Of a DNA stretch of 64,000 nt, positions 35,036 through 44,658 are shown in pieces (the first letter of the stretch is position 1; every line of letters starts with the position of its first letter). The translations under genes were made by a program, and so were the position numbers. The DNA lies in contig NC_081409.1 in the NCBI RefSeq assembly GCF_030272615.1, positions 474,482,573 through 474,546,572 on the forward strand, read 5' to 3'. Below the pieces are notes generated by a model that saw only the letters and a program-made list of their open reading frames with translations, was not told the DNA's origin and searched no databases. This DNA comes from Cryptomeria japonica (Eukaryota; Streptophyta; Pinopsida; Cupressales; Cupressaceae).

Positions 35036-36305
35036 AGATAAGTTTTGTAGAGAAAGGGTAGCTTAAAGTTCGAGCATGTTCTAAGGAGATTGACGAAGCG
35101 CGTGTATTTGCAAGCCAAAAATGCTCACCAACTAAGCTCTGTGAAATGGCGAAAAGCTCAGCAAAAGGAATTAAAGACCATGCAAGTCTAGGAGATCTAA
35201 CGGCCAGAGCAATTTTGCAGAGGGAAGATGCTTGCCGGTTAAGGTTCACAAAATCGTGAAGAGTTAAAGAGCATGCATCTTGCAGAGGATCCAATGGCTC
35301 GCGTGACTTTGTGACCCAAAGATACAAGCTCATTAGCCATCATGAAATGGCGAAAGACAGGTGGAAGTCTATCTCGCTAGTCCCGTCCAGTGGTGATGAT
35401 GTTGTGCATAGGTGGTGATGATGTGGTGATGAGGTGGCGTACACGTGGCAGTCTAGGTGGCAAATCAGTGAGGTGTCATCCTAGTGGATCCCATCAGCCA
35501 ATCAGAGGTTGCAATGTGGCAGGATGTCAGGGTAAAAATGGATTGAAAAATCAAAGTTAAAATCAGATTAAATATATAATTGAGACTATATAGAAAATTC
35601 AAAAAATTTAAATGACAGGGGCACATGAGTGATTAATTCATTCAGAGGCTAATTTTTGCCCAAAATTGCCAGACAAGTTTTGCAGAGAAAGGGCGGCTTA
35701 AAGTTTGAGCATGTTCCAAGGAGATCGACGAAGCGCGTGGATTCGCAAGCCAAAAATGCTCACCAACTAAGCTCTGTGAAATGGCGAAAAGCTTAGCGAA
35801 AGGAATTAAAGACCATGCAAGTCCAGGAGATCCAACGGCCGATGCAATTTCGCGAAAGGAAGATGCTCGCCAGTTAAGGTTCGCGAAATCGCGAAGAGTT
35901 AAAGAGCATACATCTTGCAGAGGATCCAACGGCTCGCGTGACTTCGTGACCCAAAGATGCAAGCTTGTTAGCCATCACGAAATGGCGAAAGACAGATGAC
36001 AGGTCCAGGTGGAAGTCCATCTCGCTAGTCCCGTCCAGTGACGATGATGTGGTGCACAGGTGGCGATGATGTGGCGATGAGGTGGCATACACGTGGTAGT
36101 CCAGGTGGTGAATCAGTGAGGTGTCATCCTAGGGGATCCCATCAGCCAATCAGAGGTTGCCATGTGGCGGGACGTCAGGGCAAAAATGGATTGAAAAATC
36201 AAAGTTAAAATCAGATTAAATATATAGTTGAGACTATATAGAAAATTCAAAAAATTTAAATGACAGGGGCACATGAGTGATTAATTCGCTCAAGGCTAAT
36301 TTTTG
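35036..36305 (+). repeat. 635-bp direct tandem duplication in element B 3' LTR
   Basis: AGTTTTG.AGAGAAAGGG at 35041 recurs at 35676, and the two units stay collinear to AGGCTAATTTTTGCC.AAAATTGC at 35646 and 36294. The 5' LTR has a single copy at about 27560-28200. The second unit is closer in places to the 5' LTR (for example its CTCGCGTGACTTCG), so the units have diverged since duplication. Confidence 0.88.
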
Positions 36306-37410
36306 CCTAAAATTGCAATTATTGTATACCGTTGGAAAGCCCTCAAGACGAGGGATCCAATCATGAAGTTTGTTTCAACAAATCACCGACATTTTGAGAG
36401 TAGTTTCCACGAGAAAGATGAAGGAATTGAAATTCAGTTGGAAAAGGAGACACTTGTAAATTTCGGTTGCAGACCTAACGTTTTTCCCTCTCCTTCTTAT
36501 TCTTATTTTCTTCTTATTGTAAGGGTTCCAGAATTCTATGAGAAAAGCTCTAGATTTCTTGATTTCCAATTCTGGGTTTATTTTCAAGGTTGCAGAGTAA
36601 TGTCTTATTTTAAGTAATGGAGTCTTATTTTCTTGCTATGGGTGTTATTTGTTGCAGGTTCTTGTGTATGTAAGGCATGCACAGATTCACACAGAATTTG
36701 TCTCTGAAATGTACTTTCATTTTATTCAAATCTGATTCTTAAGGAGGATCATGTTTGTCATGAGCAGTTGTGTCTGTGAGTGTAATGCTTGTTTGTAGGT
36801 AATCTTCAAGGAAGATTTTAAACTTTGTGAGAAAACATTAATGAAATGAGGTTCATGTTTCTGGATCTGATGTTTTCTGTGGATAAGCTTAGTAGTGCAT
36901 TTATGCAAGGCATTAATGTAGGAATATTTTATGATGAAGATGGATTTGCAATGAGTGTTTTCATTTATAGTCTGATGTATGACTCTGTTGCCCTTGGATA
37001 AGGCACTGGTCTTGCACATTTTGGGGTTTTCTCAGAGATTTAAAATCAAATCAGAATTTAATGTCTTTTCTTTTTGTTTTGTGGTAATGACCCACCTATC
37101 TCAAGCTCCAATGTAGTTGTGAGTCAATGTAAATGTAGCTAGTTTGCAGTACTTTCCTTATTGTTGAGCTATGTTTGAGATTTCTACTTTAATGGTGATG
37201 TTGTGTGTGATTTTAGACTGTATTTGAAGTGCATCATAGGTAAACCCACCTAGGCCTTGCAAAGCCTGAAGAGAAGAAGGATTAAATATCCTTGTTAAGT
37301 TGGTCCGGTTAGTCCTTTGAAATCATAGTTGAGGTTGGCTACCTTTCAAATTTTGGTTGTAGATTATACTGGTTGTTGATTTTGTTGTTCAACATAAAAA
37401 AGTACCAACA

Positions 37411-38031
37411 CCTGCGAGAGGGCAGGGGATTGACACGGGATGGTTGATGAGAGTACGTCTTGCAGAGCTGCAGTCATAGTTGATAGTGGCTCAGACTCAG
37501 CTAGCGGAGTGGGACCGACAACTTGCAGATCTTAGGATTGAGCGTGATCGCCAGATCTCAAAGATGAGAGTAGAGATGAGAGCAGAGATAGAGGCCTTGC
37601 AATAGAAGGTACTTCTCCAGACTAGTAGGGCATCCTACTATGTTGCAGCATATAGCGTCACAGTTCTAGTTGGACAGTAGGTCATTCCCTACTCACAGTA
37701 TATGGCACAGTCAGAGGGAGCTTGGGCACCTCGTCAGGATCCTGATCATGAGGCTCCTCCTCCTCCACCAGCGATGAGGGAGAGGCTGAGAGCTAGATAT
37801 TCTTTTTGTAGCTCGGATTTTTTTTTTAGACACACCCATATTTTTGTAGCCTATACGATTCTTTCTCCAATTAGAGTTTGTATATGTCATTCGACATCAT
37901 TTTGTACTCTTAGACTTTATATGATATATATACGAGATCTGATTCGAATTCATCATACTTGTGTTGATTTGTTTATGAGATGTTTTTTATATGCTTTATT
38001 CTATATATATGCATTTCTTTTCAGTATGTAA
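37411..38031 (+). pseudogene. Antisense plant-mobile-domain gene of element C, 3' part
   Basis: After element B and the duplicated CCTGC, the frame used before the insertion resumes in phase. It encodes a coiled-coil-like segment (LAELQS, then VAQTQLAEWDRQLADLRIER, MRVEMRAEIEALQ), a Gln/Ser/Tyr-rich part, and APRQDPDHEAPPPPPAM. TAG stops occur near 37477, 37603 and 37678, at sites where Gln fits. The frame stays open to TAA at 38029, but the natural end may be earlier, where the sequence becomes AT-rich near 37810. Confidence 0.72.
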
Positions 38032-39399
38032 TGCAAATGATTATGGATGTCTATTTTGGTTTCTTTTCATATGCAAATAGATGAATGTGTAATGAGTAAT
38101 ATGAAATGCAATGTTTCATTTTCTATGCAATAAGATGAATGCAGATGAGTGAATAATGAAATGTTTGAATCTATATAAAATGTTTATGTATGCAGCTAAA
38201 CATCTCAAAACACAAATACTCGATTGAAGAAATGATGATAAATAGACCACTTAGCATAAGAAATGATGATACTTTCAGATCTCATTTAGAAGATAAAAAG
38301 ATTATTACCATACCGAAATCACTCTAAATTCACAAAAATATAGAATGATATGCAAAATGCAACCTAAACCTAGCCAATGGATTTATAATGCTTAAGATTC
38401 ATCACCGAGCATAACGAACACAACAGGCAGGTTAGAGTTGCTTTCTTTTTCAATGTACAATATTTATTATCTTGTCCGCAATGGCCCTTTTTTTGTTCAT
38501 ATCCTTGGATAGATTTCGTAGGGACCTGAATTGCATCATAAATAAATTCCCTCAAAACAAACAAAGAAATGATGTGGACCTCCCTGTAACATACAAATAT
38601 GCAGAGTCGAGGTATGTGAGGTGATTTCAACTTGATGTGAAGGCTCTTATCACAAACACCCAGCTAATTTAGATGTTTCCAGATCATTGGGATCATTCCT
38701 ACAAGCAAAAAACAAAGAAAATATTATGCCCCCAATCCTTGCTCCTCTTAGTCACAATAGACTTCCTCGAGTAACTCAAAGGGATAATAATAAAAAACCA
38801 ATATAAAAGATAGCATACAAAGAAAATTTTCATTCATAGCTTAAACTGTTTAGTGATTATTTTCCGTTATGTTGTTTTTCTTGTTTACTCAATGATAAAA
38901 CTCTTTGGTAGTTAGGAGACAGGTGACTGACTCAGAGTGGACGACCAGGTTTCACTGACAGAAAGATGACTTGGTTGACACTGCTTAGGATATGTAATGT
39001 GCTCAGTCGATTAACCTAAGACTAGGACATTGATCAGTTTCAAGTCATGAAGGTTCAAATGAACCAGGATGTCACAAAAGTGACTGAAATATATGTACAA
39101 GTGAAAGAAAAGATGCATGAAAGTGGGAAATGCCAACGTTGCGTTGATAGATGGAGCATTTGAGTACAAGAGGCGCCTATTTGCCAGGTTTTCACCTGCT
39201 TGGAAAAGATTCATTCTTTTTTTTTTTTTTTTTACCCAAATGCCTGTTTACCAGGTTTTCACCAGGGCATTTTCTCTCTTTATATTTTTTTTCTTTCTCT
39301 TTTTCTATTTATTTTTTTAATTTTTTTCAGGACTTTTTTCAATTTTTAGGATTTCTTTTGGACTTTTTTCAGATGTACATGTTGATGGCATAGAGAATG
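38032..39399 (-). other. Element C 3' noncoding region between integrase and antisense gene
   Basis: No gene on either strand. It includes a T-rich, low-complexity tract at 39209-39370 and two near-copies of CCAGGTTTTCACC (39186 and 39252) that flank it. The short frames here are low-complexity. Confidence 0.6.
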
Positions 39400-40524
39400 C
39401 TAAGCAAAGAATTTCTTCAAGTGGATGATGTTAATTGATTCATGGAGTTGTTCTCCTTCTGAATTTGAGAGTTGATAGGCACGAGAACTGAATATAACAG
39501 TTACGATGTAAGGACCCAACCAGTTGGGTTCAAACTTCCCTTTGTTGTCTCGAAACTGCTGATTTTTAGGATTTTCTCTCAGAACTAGGTCACCAACCTG
39601 AAATTCTCTTTGTCTAACTTTCTTGTTACATCCTTTGGATATTCTCTTTTGATACACTCTGAGATGATCAAATGCCACTTGCTGATGCTCATCCAGCAAT
39701 TTGAGTTCTTGCAATTTAGATATTCTATGATCTTCATCAATAACAAGACCTTGCAAGGAAACTCTTAGAGATGGTATTTCTACTTCAATAGGTAGTACTG
39801 CTTCGGACCCATACACCAAAGAAAAAGGTGTAGCCCCAGTAGGTGTTCTGATACTTGTTCTGTAAGCCCATAGTTCAAGGTTGAGCTGTAGATGCCAATC
39901 CTTCCCAGATTTGTTCATTGTTCTGTGCAAGATAGTCAGTAGGTTTTTGTTAGATGCCTCAGCTTGTCCATTACCTTGAGGGTAATATACTGATGACCAA
40001 TGTTGTTTTATTTTGAATTTCTCATAGAGCTCATCCAGATATTTATTCTTGAATTGTCCTCCATTATCAGTCATGATGGACGAAGGTATCTCATACCTAT
40101 AGATGAAATAGTTTAGGATGAACAAGGCGACTTGTTTACCAGTTGCTTTGAGGAGCGGAATCGCTTCTACCCACTTGGTGAAATACTCAGTGGCAGTTAT
40201 GACAAATTTATGTCCATTAGATGAAATTGAATATATCTGACCAATGAGATCAAAGGCCCATTGCTGAAAAGGCCAATGTGTAGTGAACGGTATAAGATCC
40301 CTTGCTGGAGCATGTATGAGATTTTTGTGTAGCTGATATTTTTCATAGGTCTTAGGAAATTTAATAGCATCTTTCTCCATGTATGGCCAGTAGTAGCCAA
40401 CTTGTAATAGTTTTCGAGCTAAAGTAAGACCATTCAAATGAGATCCACAAATACCTTCATGAAGTTTCGATAACGCACATTTAGATTCTTCAGTTTCTAG
40501 ACACCTAAGCAATTTATCATCCAA
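39400..40524 (-). pseudogene. Element C integrase
   Basis: The longest clean frame of C, 374 codons. The HHCC zinc finger is damaged: His residues (LHEGICGSH) remain, but the Cys pair reads YEKYQ where CxxC is expected. The catalytic core is complete by eye: QQWAFDLIGQI (Asp), IMTDNGGQF (Asp) and YYPQGNGQAEASNK (Glu), followed by TPTGATPFSLVYGSEAVLP and the C-terminal GPYIV.....A..L. It ends HLKKFFA at the stop. It would insert cDNA in the nucleus. Loss of the zinc finger makes activity unlikely. Confidence 0.92.
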
Positions 40525-40689
40525 ACTTCATCTAAACAGATCGTTAGCAATGATAACATACTATGAAGTGTTCTGAGTTAGGTTCCTTTTCTCATTACGA
40601 GTAAGGTTTTTTAGGTATAATTTAGTCTCATAGATATGAGTAGATGTGGTTGTATCGAGATGAGTCATGTCCAATAATAGAACAAACTA

Positions 40690-41160
40690 TTTGGGTCTTA
40701 GGATAATCATAGGCCGAGCAATGTAACTCTTCCACCAAGAATTCAAAGCGAAAATTGGACTCGTGTAACTCAGGTATAGATGCCAAGGTGGCCATAGCAT
40801 CTGCTGCTCTATTTGTGGATCTAGGAATCTATTGGAATGATACAAAAGCAAAATACTTCTTAAGATCATCAACCATTATCTTATAAGGCATCATTCTCTC
40901 ATCTCGAGTCTGATATGTATCATTGATTTCATTTATGATCAGCTAAGAATCTCCATAGATGTGTAATTCCACAACCTTCCATTCAATAGCTAGCTTGATC
41001 CCATTCACCAAAGCCTCATATTCTACAATATTATTTGTGCAAGGGAATAGAATCTTATAAGACTTTGGGATTGAATACTTCTAAGGAGTAATAAACAATA
41101 TTCCAGCACTGGAACCATTTTGAGTAAAAGACCCATTGAAGAACATCTTCCAGGGTTATT
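40690..41160 (-). pseudogene. Element C second RNase H (archaeal-type)
   Basis: Between the gypsy RNase H and integrase. Minus strand reads WKMFFNGSFTQNGSSAGILF, then NNIVEYEALVNGIKLAIEW and a downstream HIYGDS and NRAADAMATLAS. These are the Asp, Glu, Asp and Asp motifs of the extra RNase H that marks Tat elements; the first Asp (usually FDGS) is Asn (codon 41135-41137). Stops, several TAG, interrupt the frame. In the lineage it is thought to aid removal of RNA or primers. Confidence 0.82.
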
Positions 41161-41251
41161 GAGTAAGATGCATTATTGATTCATCTGGAAACTCTATATG
41201 CAGTGGTTGAGTGTCCTCAAGTGGAGCTTCAACAATTTGATCAGTAATTAC

Positions 41252-41477
41252 CTATCCTTTTATGGGTTTGCATTCCACATATTCAATGTCAAACTCTGTA
41301 AGGATCATGACCCATTTTGCCAATCTTCCTATTAGTGTTGCTTTGTTAAGTAGATACTTGAGCAGATCAATTTTAGCCACCAGCTTGACTGAATGTGCCA
41401 GCATGTATTGTCTCAATTTTTGTGATGCAAAGACTAATGCAAAGCATGCTTTTTCTATTATAGTGTAGTTCATTTCT
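41252..41477 (-). pseudogene. Element C RNase H remnant
   Basis: C-terminal half of gypsy RNase H: NYTIIEKACFALVFASQKLRQ, LLKYLLNKATLIGRLAKW and ILTEFDIEYVECKPIKG. The N-terminal half and the RT connection are missing, replaced by fragment G. An ATG-started frame through 41623 is mostly copia LTR sequence and not real coding. Confidence 0.85.
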
Positions 41478-42922
41478 GTTGGAGTTGAGAAAATACAACA
41501 CCACAGGAGCCCAAATGATCTCTGCAAGCTAAAAAATGTGTTACAAGGAGAAGCAAGGAAGCAAATCACAGAAGAAAGAAATACACAAAAAATATGCTCA
41601 AAAAGAGAGAGCTCAATATTCACAAAATGTGTAATGTAAAAAACCTTCTTCTTACAATGAAAAGAATGAACTTAACCTTTAATAGGTCAAGAAACCCTAA
41701 AAGGGAAAACCTAGGCTTGCACATAATAATTAATAAAAGAATTAATTATTATGCACCTAAAGTTAGCTTAAGTGTAAAAGAGATTAAGGGAACTTAAATA
41801 ATTAAACAAATTGTTTAATTAATCTAGTAAATACCCGAATACTCTAACACCCCCCCTTTAGCTAGACTTAGGGAGAAGCTAAAACCTAGAACAACTACTG
41901 AAAGAAATAAAGATGGGTCCCGACAACAAGGCCTGATCAGGTACCCAAATACAATGAAATCTCTATGAACAGGAGAAATAGAGAAAACCACATGGGAACA
42001 AAACTCTACTCCAAAAAGAGATGGAAAAGAACACCACTGAAGCATGAAGAACCTGCAAACTCTGTCGAAGAATAACTGCTGATCTGAAGAACCTCCACTG
42101 AAAGAGAACATGACCAGGTAGAGAAGATTGTAATCTATATGAGTACCCTCAAATGACACTGCTTGAATCAGAAGGCAAACAAGGAAAACAACTAAAATTG
42201 AAGATAGAGATGGCATGAAAACACCAGAGCCTAAAGAGCTGATCAATAGAACCACAAAAGCATTAGAACCAATAGGACAAACCTCCCCATAATGCTGAAG
42301 AGGGAGAGGGATAGGTACACTGAAAAGAATGGCCAACAAGAACTACATGATGAAGAACCAGGAACATCAAAAGTACATGGTGTTGTGGAAGGAACACTCA
42401 CTTGACACACATCATGAGGTGAATGTGGTGGAAGAAACACTCACTAGACAAAGGTAGATGGCAAACAACAGGAAAACATCAACCCCTTTATGGCACTTTA
42501 TCAATTGTGCATGTACAACAAGGCACAAGATATGCAAGATCCCAAGTAAACAATGCATGATGGCACTTTATCTTAGTGTGTTTGCATAAATACAATGCTA
42601 CAATGATAAGAATACTGGAAATAGAAAGGAGAACCAAAATAGAGACACCCTACTTAGAGAAGAGATCCCAGGACCTGAAACAACCACGATATCCACCAAA
42701 GTGCTGAAAAGCAAAAAATTGAATAAAATATGCATGGAGGAGAATCTGGAAATAAAAATCATATGGCTAGAAATTACACAACACATGCTTTCCAAAAATA
42801 TAAATTTTTTGAAAAACAGAGTTCGGATGCTCATTCTACGTCCCCTTGAGTGCAAAAAAGAGACCTCACTTTGATTGGAAAAAAACATAGTCAAACAGCA
42901 AAATTGGAAAAAATTACCAACA
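41478..42922 (+). repeat. Copia-type LTR of fragment G
   Basis: Starts TGTTGGAGTTGAG, ends TTACCAACA and is followed after one base by a primer-binding site. About 1.45 kb. The partner LTR is not in the window. It carries a CCCCCCC run near 41852. Confidence 0.82.
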
Positions 42923-42923
42923 C

Positions 42924-42935
42924 TGGTATCAGAGC
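42924..42935 (+). promoter_or_regulatory. Fragment G primer-binding site
   Basis: TGGTATCAGAGC, a perfect match to the initiator-Met tRNA type, one base after the LTR. Confidence 0.92.
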
Positions 42936-43289
42936 TCAGATCTGTTGCCATCTGTTTTTGTTTTTGAGAATTTTTGCATTGGAAGCAGATCTAAGTTTTA
43001 GGCAATTTTATTGTGTACTTAGGGATAGGCCTTTTTTTATGAGCACTTTGGGCCTTAATAGACCTCACCATCATGCTCAGAAGGCCCAAAAACCCCTAAG
43101 GTCATATAAAATTTGACCTATTTTGGTTCGTGAGCCTCTAAAAGTATTTTTTCTCCAGATCCAGGTCGTATGACCCTACACGCAGTTCGAGAAAAAAATT
43201 TCAAAAAATTATTTTTTTTCCCTTTTACGGCATGCACGCCGAAATTTGATTTTTTGTCAAAAAAGTTGAAAAAAAAAATCAAAAAGGCA

Positions 43290-43750
43290 AAAGGCAGGGT
43301 ACAGTGGGGCCCCTGCCACGCTGAGGCTGCTATCAGTACGAGCCCGGATGCCCCGTCGTCTTCCTGCCGCCGCCGACAGCCTTCCGACCCCCACTGGCCT
43401 ACCAAACCCCCAACTCCCCTGTAGCCTATGCCTTCCCGGCCCTCTGCTTGCCGCAACATCCTGCAGCCCGACCCAGCCCCATCGCCGTCAGCCTCCCTGC
43501 GGCCCCCGCCGCTCGGCCCAGCTCCGCTGCCACCGGCCTCCTTGCCTCTGCTTTCTACTCCACCATGGATGGCTTGGGTGCTCGTTTCACAATGCCTACC
43601 TTTGATGCCTTTTGTGAACATTTGTCTCTTGAGCAGTCTCATCTTTCTCAGCTGGATAAGCTCTCAGGCTCTAAGAACAAAGCATTGGTTGCTCAGTCCT
43701 CTAAGGAGAAGGAGAAACAAAAGCAGAAACCGAAGCCTAAGAAGAATTTT
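43290..43750 (+). pseudogene. Fragment G Gag, deleted and cut
   Basis: A GC-rich, Pro/Ala-rich 5' part (about 43300-43550) leads in the same frame to STMDGLGARFTMPTFDAF, LSLEQSHLSQLDKL and LVAQSSKEKEKQKQ, a known type of copia Gag segment just before the zinc knuckle. The usual N-terminal Gag sequence is absent, so the GC-rich part is joined to a late Gag segment. The frame then crosses into C sequence at KKN. Confidence 0.65.
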
Positions 43751-43751
43751 G

Positions 43752-44643
43752 TAGGTTGGAGGTGGAATTTCCATTATAGCTTGGACCTTTTCAGGATCAA
43801 CCTCAATTCCCTTCTTTGAAATGATGTAGCCAAGTAGTTTACCAGATGTTACTTCGAATGCACACTTCTTTGGATTTAACCAGAGTTTAAACTTTTCCAT
43901 TTTGTCTAGTATAGGACCTATCTCTTGAATATGCGTTGATCTCTTCATAGTCTTCACTAAGGTGTCATAAACATAATCTTCCATATTCTTATGCATCATG
44001 TCATGAAAGATAGTTGTAACTACTCTTTGATAGGTCGCCCTGCGTTCTTTAGACCAAATGGCATGACATTCTAGCAAAAGGTTCCCCATGCACAGGTGAA
44101 AGTTTTCTTTTCTTGATCTCCAGGAGCTATATTGATTTGATTATATCTGGAGAATCCATCCATTAGTGAGTACATCTCATACCCAACAGTCATGTCGACT
44201 ATCATATCAATATTTGGTAATGGAAAGTCATCCTTTGGACAAGCTTTATTATGATCTCTGAAGTCAGTGCAAACTCTGATAGATTTGTTTACCTTTGACA
44301 TGGGTACTATGTTTGAAATCTACTTGGCATAATCTATAGCTCAAATGAATCCAACTTTTAATAGTTTTTCTAGCTCAGCCTTGACCAGAAGTGCCACATG
44401 TGGGTGCATCTTACAGAGTTTTTGTTTAATTGGTTTAACTCCTAGTGTGATAGAAAGATTGTACATGATGAGATCAGGATCTAGGCCTGGCATATCAGAG
44501 TACGTCCATGCAAAGTTTATTTTCTTTTCTGAGAATAGATGAGTGAAATCTTTCAATTCTTCTGTTGATAGTGATTGAGCTACATGAATGATGTGTGGTG
44601 TCTGTTGACTCCCAATGTTCACTGGCTGAGTTGGCTCGATCAA
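43752..44643 (-). pseudogene. Element C reverse transcriptase, C-terminus lost
   Basis: Gypsy RT in three frames. 44341-44643 holds FAWTYSDMPGLDPDLI and the leading fingers; 44071-44301 holds VCTDFRDHNKACPKDDFPLP and YSLMDGFSRYNQI; 43752-44089 holds the palm and thumb. The catalytic box reads DYVYDTLVK where the family has YVDD, so the first box Asp is Tyr (43967-43969). It ends at AIMEIPPPT, where fragment G begins; thumb and connection are gone. Confidence 0.9.
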
Positions 44644-44658
44644 TATGGAGGACCTTTC

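Larger units (their letters stand above)
24677..37410 (+). mobile_element. Element B: gag-only, giant-LTR non-autonomous retrotransposon
   Basis: A 12.7-kb element inside the antisense gene of C. Flanks CCTAC (24672-24676) and CCTGC (37411-37415) are a 4/5 match for a target duplication. LTRs are 24677-29291 and 32139-37410. The internal region is only 2.85 kb and encodes one gag-type frame; no protease, RT, RNase H or integrase motif is present. The PBS type and very long LTRs fit the Tat/Ogre branch. In architecture it resembles TR-GAG or LARD elements that borrow enzymes from a partner. The A repeats are LTRs of the same family. Confidence 0.88.
32139..37410 (+). repeat. Element B 3' LTR
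   Basis: Starts TATTGGGACTCATT (TG mutated to TA) and ends AGTACCAACA. Collinear with the 5' LTR, with long identical stretches such as the block around 36661-36780. It is longer because of a tandem duplication at 35036-36305. Array units are at about 33620-34830. Several G-box motifs that are CACGTG in the 5' LTR are CATGTG here. Confidence 0.9.
41478..43750 (+). mobile_element. Fragment G: 5' end of a copia element inserted in element C
   Basis: Holds one LTR (41478-42922), a primer-binding site and a partial gag, then stops inside C's RT coding sequence near 43750. No pol or 3' LTR. On the other side, C lacks about 100-150 codons between RT and RNase H, so the event combined insertion with deletion. 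Confidence 0.8.

Noticed and set aside
34829-35962. Minus-strand frames with Cys/Ser/Pro-rich residues
   Set aside because: Product of the 635-bp duplicated LTR segment read backwards; no protein signature.
41252-41623. Single 123-codon protein
   Set aside because: Only the C-terminal 75 codons are RNase H; the rest is antisense copia LTR sequence read through the junction.
43170-43605. Plus-strand Pro-rich frames and a minus-strand Gly/Arg-rich frame as host genes
   Set aside because: GC-rich leader of a copia fragment; alternative frames overlap the same DNA and none has a domain.
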